Source: Atrichornis clamosus (taxonomy: Eukaryota > Chordata > Aves > Passeriformes > Menuridae). From it: a stretch of 64,000 nt of DNA. The stretch lies in contig WBMZ01006386.1 of the NCBI GenBank assembly GCA_013400975.1, positions 1-64,000 on the forward strand, given 5' to 3'. Below, in pieces: positions 60,380 to 64,000 of the stretch (its first letter is position 1; every line of letters starts with the position of its first letter). The position numbers and the translations under genes were made by a program. The notes under the pieces are model-generated. The model saw only the letters and a program-made list of their open reading frames with translations, did not search any database and was not told where the DNA came from.

Positions 60380-61459
60380 CTTAAAAACCCCAAGCTAGGA
60401 CAGAAGCCAGATGTCATTTACCTAGACTTCTGTAAGGCCTTTGACGTGGTCCCCCAGGACATCCTTCTCTCTAAATTAAGAGGGATGGATTCCATGGGTG
60501 GATTGTTAGACGGGTAAGAAGGAGGTTGGACGCTCACATCCGGTGGGTGGTGGTCAATGGCTCAGAGTCCCGATGGACATCAGTGACCAGTGGTGTCCCT
60601 CAGGGGTCTGTGTTGGCACCGGTGCTGTTCAATATCTTCATTAATGACACAGACAAAGGGATTGAGTGCACCCTCAGCAGATTTGCTGATAACACCAAGC
60701 TGAGTGGTGCAGGACACACCTGAAGGGTGGGATGGCATCCACAGGGACCTGGATGAGCTCAAGAAGTGGCCCAGGGGACTCTCATGAGGATTAACAGAAC
60801 AAGTGTAAGATGCTGTACCTGGGCCAGGGCGACCCCCAGCACCAATCCAGGCTGGGGATGAACAGATCCAGAGCAGCCCTGGGAGAAGGACTCGGGGGTG
60901 CTGCTGGGTGAGAGCTGGACATGTCCCATCCCTGTGTGCTGGGAGCCCAGAGCCCCCCGTGTGCGGGGCTGCACCCAAACCCCGTGGGCAGCAGGAACAG
61001 GAGGGAGGGGATTCTGCCCCGCTGCCCCCTCAGGTGAGACCCCACCTGCAGAGCTGCATCCAGCCCTGGGGCCCAGCACAGCAAGGACATGGAGCTGCTG
61101 GAGCCAGGCCAGGGGAGGCACCGAGGTGATCAGAGGGATGGAGCAGCTCTGCTGGGAGGAAAGGCTGGGGGAGCTGGGATTGTTCGGTCTGGAGAAAAAA
61201 AGGCTTTGGAGTGACCTCATTGCAGCTTTCCAGTACCTGAAGGGAGCCCACAGGGAAGATGGAGAGACAATTGACAAGGGCCTGGAGTGACAGGACAAGG
61301 GGGAATGGCTTCAAACTGACAGAGAGTAGGGTTAGATTAGATATTAGGAGCATCCTGGTCTAGTGGAAGGTGTCACTGCTCATGGCAGGGGGATTGGAAC
61401 TGGATGAGCTTTAAGGTCACTTCTAACCCAGGTCATTCTATGTTTCTATGATTCTATTA
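60380..61459 (+). repeat. CR1 LINE fragment with decayed reverse-transcriptase end
   Basis: Frame from about 60389 encodes VIYLDFCKAFDVVPQDILLS, the RT palm block of CR1 ORF2. After a frameshift near 60515, a second frame encodes [20 protein letters not shown] and ends with a FADN box where active CR1 has FADD, so a catalytic Asp is lost. The 3' UTR follows to a terminal TTCTATGTTTCTATGATTCT at about 61450. Around 61350 the copy lacks a segment of the 3' region that other CR1 copies here carry, an internal deletion. The endonuclease part is absent (5' truncation). Confidence 0.93.
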
Positions 61460-61679
61460 AAGATAGTTTGGGTCTTCTAGCGAAAACAGTGAAAACATAA
61501 CTAGGAGCTCTCACAGAATTTCAGAAATAAAGGACTGTATTTGTTGTCACTAACAGCAATTTATTGCTGCTTTTTTTTCTGTAAGCTCCCCATTCCCAGA
61601 CAGTGCTGTGAGGAGCTTGGTGAGGCTCGGTGGTGCCAGGGCAAAAAATAAGTACTGGGGTAGGCAGAATCCCTCCTTT
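61460..61679. other. Short spacer between CR1 and tandem repeat
   Basis: About 220 bases of unremarkable sequence with a T run near 61571. Confidence 0.4.
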
Positions 61680-61828
61680 CCTTTGGAGAGGTACTTGGCT
61701 TGTTTGGAGTTACCTATCCTTTGGAGAGGTGCTTGGCTTGTTTGAAGTTACCTATCCTTTGGAGAGGTGCTTGGCTTGTTTGAAGTTACCTATCCTTTGG
61801 AGAGGTACTTGGCTTGTTTGGAGTTCAG
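61680..61828. repeat. 38-bp tandem repeat, four copies
   Basis: The unit CCTTTGGAGAGGTGCTTGGC plus 18 more bases occurs at about 61680, 61718, 61756 and 61794. Inner copies are nearly identical; the first and last differ at a few sites and the last is incomplete. It lies just before a CR1 3' tail. Confidence 0.95.
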
Positions 61829-61840
61829 ATTCACATGGTT

Positions 61841-61902
61841 ATTGGAACTGGATTGTCTTTAAGGTCCATTCCAACCCAGGCCATTCTATGATCCTATGAT
61901 CT
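61841..61902 (+). repeat. Minimal CR1 LINE 3' terminus
   Basis: Only the last 60 bases of a CR1: ATTGGAACTGGATTGTCTTT, AAGGTCCATTCCAACCCAGG, then CATTCTATGATCCTATGATC. Confidence 0.85.
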
Positions 61903-64000
61903 CTTATTCCAGAGCCAGCTCAGCCTCAAGTGGCTTTGGCTTGATACATGACAGATGAGATCTTGTCCCCAGATGCAAGGTAGAGCACCACTACAAGCAC
62001 CATATAAGGATTTAAACATAATTATTATATAAATACATATATTATACCTAATTTTTGTGTTAAGAAGAATGTTCTCTTAACATTTTTCAAAGAGTAGACG
62101 CATTCTTATTAGCTGGTATTTCCCAAAGGGCAAGATGTTTTGTTGTTACCTCTAGGCAGCTGCTGCTTCTCTGTTGTGTGGAGCTTTGGAGAGACACCAA
62201 GGCTAAATAGGAGTCTTACAATACAGAAACTCTGTGTTGTAAATGGGTGTGGGCAAGCCTTGCCCACTGCAGGGGCAGTGCTCTTTGCAGGGCAGGGGTC
62301 ACACAGTGTGCAGCACAGTCTACCTGCCAGCTCTAAATAAAAACCCAGTAGCTTATTTTAGTCACCTTTCCTGGAGGGACAGTTAGCTCTGCCTGAGCAC
62401 TTCGAAAGTTTAGAGGATGAAGAGCTCCTCTCGTGCTTTGACCTTGTTCTTGTCACCTAATAACAGTGGTGCATTTTGGGACCTCTGCAGAGCCTGGCAA
62501 AGCAGAGTTCTTCAGCTGATGAAAAGGAGGAGAGATATTTCTGTGAATGCCATATAAACATGAGGTCGTGTCACCTCCCCGCATTTTATGGGGAAAGTTT
62601 GTATTTCAGAGCCTACTCTTTTCAATTTTTTTTTTTTTTTAGTATGGATTCCTCACAATGTTTCTAGGATAGCAGGGATTCTTGGAAGCAAACTGCTAAT
62701 GAAGCTTCCCTTGACCAGGCACAAGGACTAGAGCTTTTGGCATACAGGCTGGGCTGGCAGTGTGGTGCTCATCTCCCCACCCAGTGCTGGCCATTGTTCC
62801 AAGAGCAGCAGTCCTCCAGGTTCCCCACCCTACACAGGTCACGTCTCAGCATCATGGACCCCTCTGAGGATTTGATCTGTTCCTTGCTCTCCTCAGCAGT
62901 CTGGAGTATTAATAAAGGCTGAGGCATTCAAAGGCATGAAGGTGGAGCCACTCCTGGGTTTCTGGTGGCTTCAGGAGGGGCTTGGGAAGGCACGTGCAGA
63001 CTGGCAGGTGTCAGCACCGCGGGCATGAGGAGTTTTCTTGCCAGCTCAGAGAAAACTGTCTTGAGGCAGCCTACAGTAAAACTGTCCAGAGCCCAGGGCC
63101 TTCACAGACTGTTTCCATTAGGGGTGCAACGTGTGTACCGTAGTTACAGAACTGGCTCCTAACAGGCAGTGTCAGCCAAAGAGCAGAACAGCCCAGCCCT
63201 GGTAACACTGGCTTGTACCACCTTGTTGAGGGCCCTGTCCTGATCTGCACGGGAGAACAGCAGAATCCACCAAAATCGGTGGAAATACTCTCACTGCAAC
63301 GTGCAAAGCTTGCACCTTGGCCACTCAGGGATGAGAATGCATGGTTATTTCATTGCTTTCTTGATGTCCATCTTACTTCACATCAATTATTTGAAATGTA
63401 TCGTTCCTCTAGCAGTAATACACGAAGTCCTTTCTCTACTGTGTGCCATTTCTCATTGTTTCAGATCAAAAAAGCTTTTGCAATAAGCAATTATTTGTTA
63501 CGCACACGTTATATGCTGATGTGAAGCCTCATTTCTCCTCAGCACAGAGAAGAGGTGGAATAGTTAATATCCCCTCACTCCAGGAAAGGCTGCAGAATAA
63601 TAACCTGGGAGGCTGAAATAATCACTCTGCCATCAGTGGTTCTCCCCTGGGCCTGCCCACAAGGAGTCACACGGAGAACTGTCAGAGGCAGGCAAAGCTG
63701 AAGATTGCCTGCTCATTTTACTGCCTGTAACATAATTTGTTTATTCAGGAGATGTGCTCAATCTTCTCTGCTGTGATTCAGAAGAATCTTAATCTGATGT
63801 GATTGCTTTCATTCTCTCTCCTCAGTAATTAATATTGCTGCACAAAATCGGAGGCTTGCTCTTTATTGCGAGCAATATATTATGAAGTGATTCTTTTCGC
63901 TCAAGAAAATAATAATCTATACTTTATTATTAGCTCTCTAAATCTGCTTTTCCTATATTATAATAATAGTGTTGTCTTGGGAGATGGTAGTTAAATGTCT
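61903..64000. other. Intergenic right end of the window
   Basis: AT-rich, with a T run at 62624-62640. The last 250 bases are very AT-rich and non-repetitive (63750-64000), a pattern that can mark conserved non-coding DNA but proves nothing alone. No gene was recognised. Confidence 0.45.

Overview
This is a vertebrate, almost certainly avian, nuclear window. The evidence is at least eleven fragments of CR1 LINE retrotransposons, the dominant bird repeat, with their typical 3' ends (imperfect ATTCTATGATTCTATG-like repeats). There is also one split protein-coding gene with long AT-rich introns, and there are no tRNAs, operons or bacterial-type genes. A passerine is plausible from the young-looking LTR and CR1 content, but the species cannot be fixed from the sequence.

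The only cellular gene I can support is CYYR1 (cysteine and tyrosine rich 1, a Shisa-like single-pass membrane protein). It lies on the + strand with all four coding exons in the window: exon 1 (31-130, start codon and Leu-rich signal peptide), exon 2 (1275-1377, Cys/Tyr-rich ectodomain), exon 3 (44208-44365, transmembrane helix and juxtamembrane region) and exon 4 (47307-47440, cytoplasmic tail with three PPPY motifs and the stop). Splice phases agree at all three junctions and give a 164-residue protein. The window opens inside a CpG-rich 5' end, so the promoter lies just off the left edge. Intron 2 is about 42.8 kb and holds most of the repeats.

Region by region: 1-1377 holds exons 1-2 around a short intron with a CR1. 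1378-44207 is intron 2, with a GC-rich insertion carrying a 48-bp minisatellite (2960-3950), CR1 fragments in both orientations, two single-N assembly junctions flanked by near-identical duplications (20610 and 32748), a GC-rich probable retroelement block (23640-24300) and a 23-bp perfect hairpin (34837-34895). 44208-47440 holds exons 3-4. 47441 to about 48900 is probable 3' UTR or flank. About 48890-49934 is a broken endogenous-retrovirus remnant, the end of env plus a 401-bp 3' LTR with a poly(A) signal, in the same orientation as CYYR1. 49935-64000 is intergenic, with two CR1 copies (one retaining a dead reverse-transcriptase fragment) and a 38-bp tandem repeat.

I see no new multi-gene system. 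The observations most worth a second look are the env/LTR remnant placed where it could supply the CYYR1 3' end, the minisatellite that is open in several frames, the NAGNAG acceptor at exon 2, the hairpin, and the two likely false duplications at N positions.
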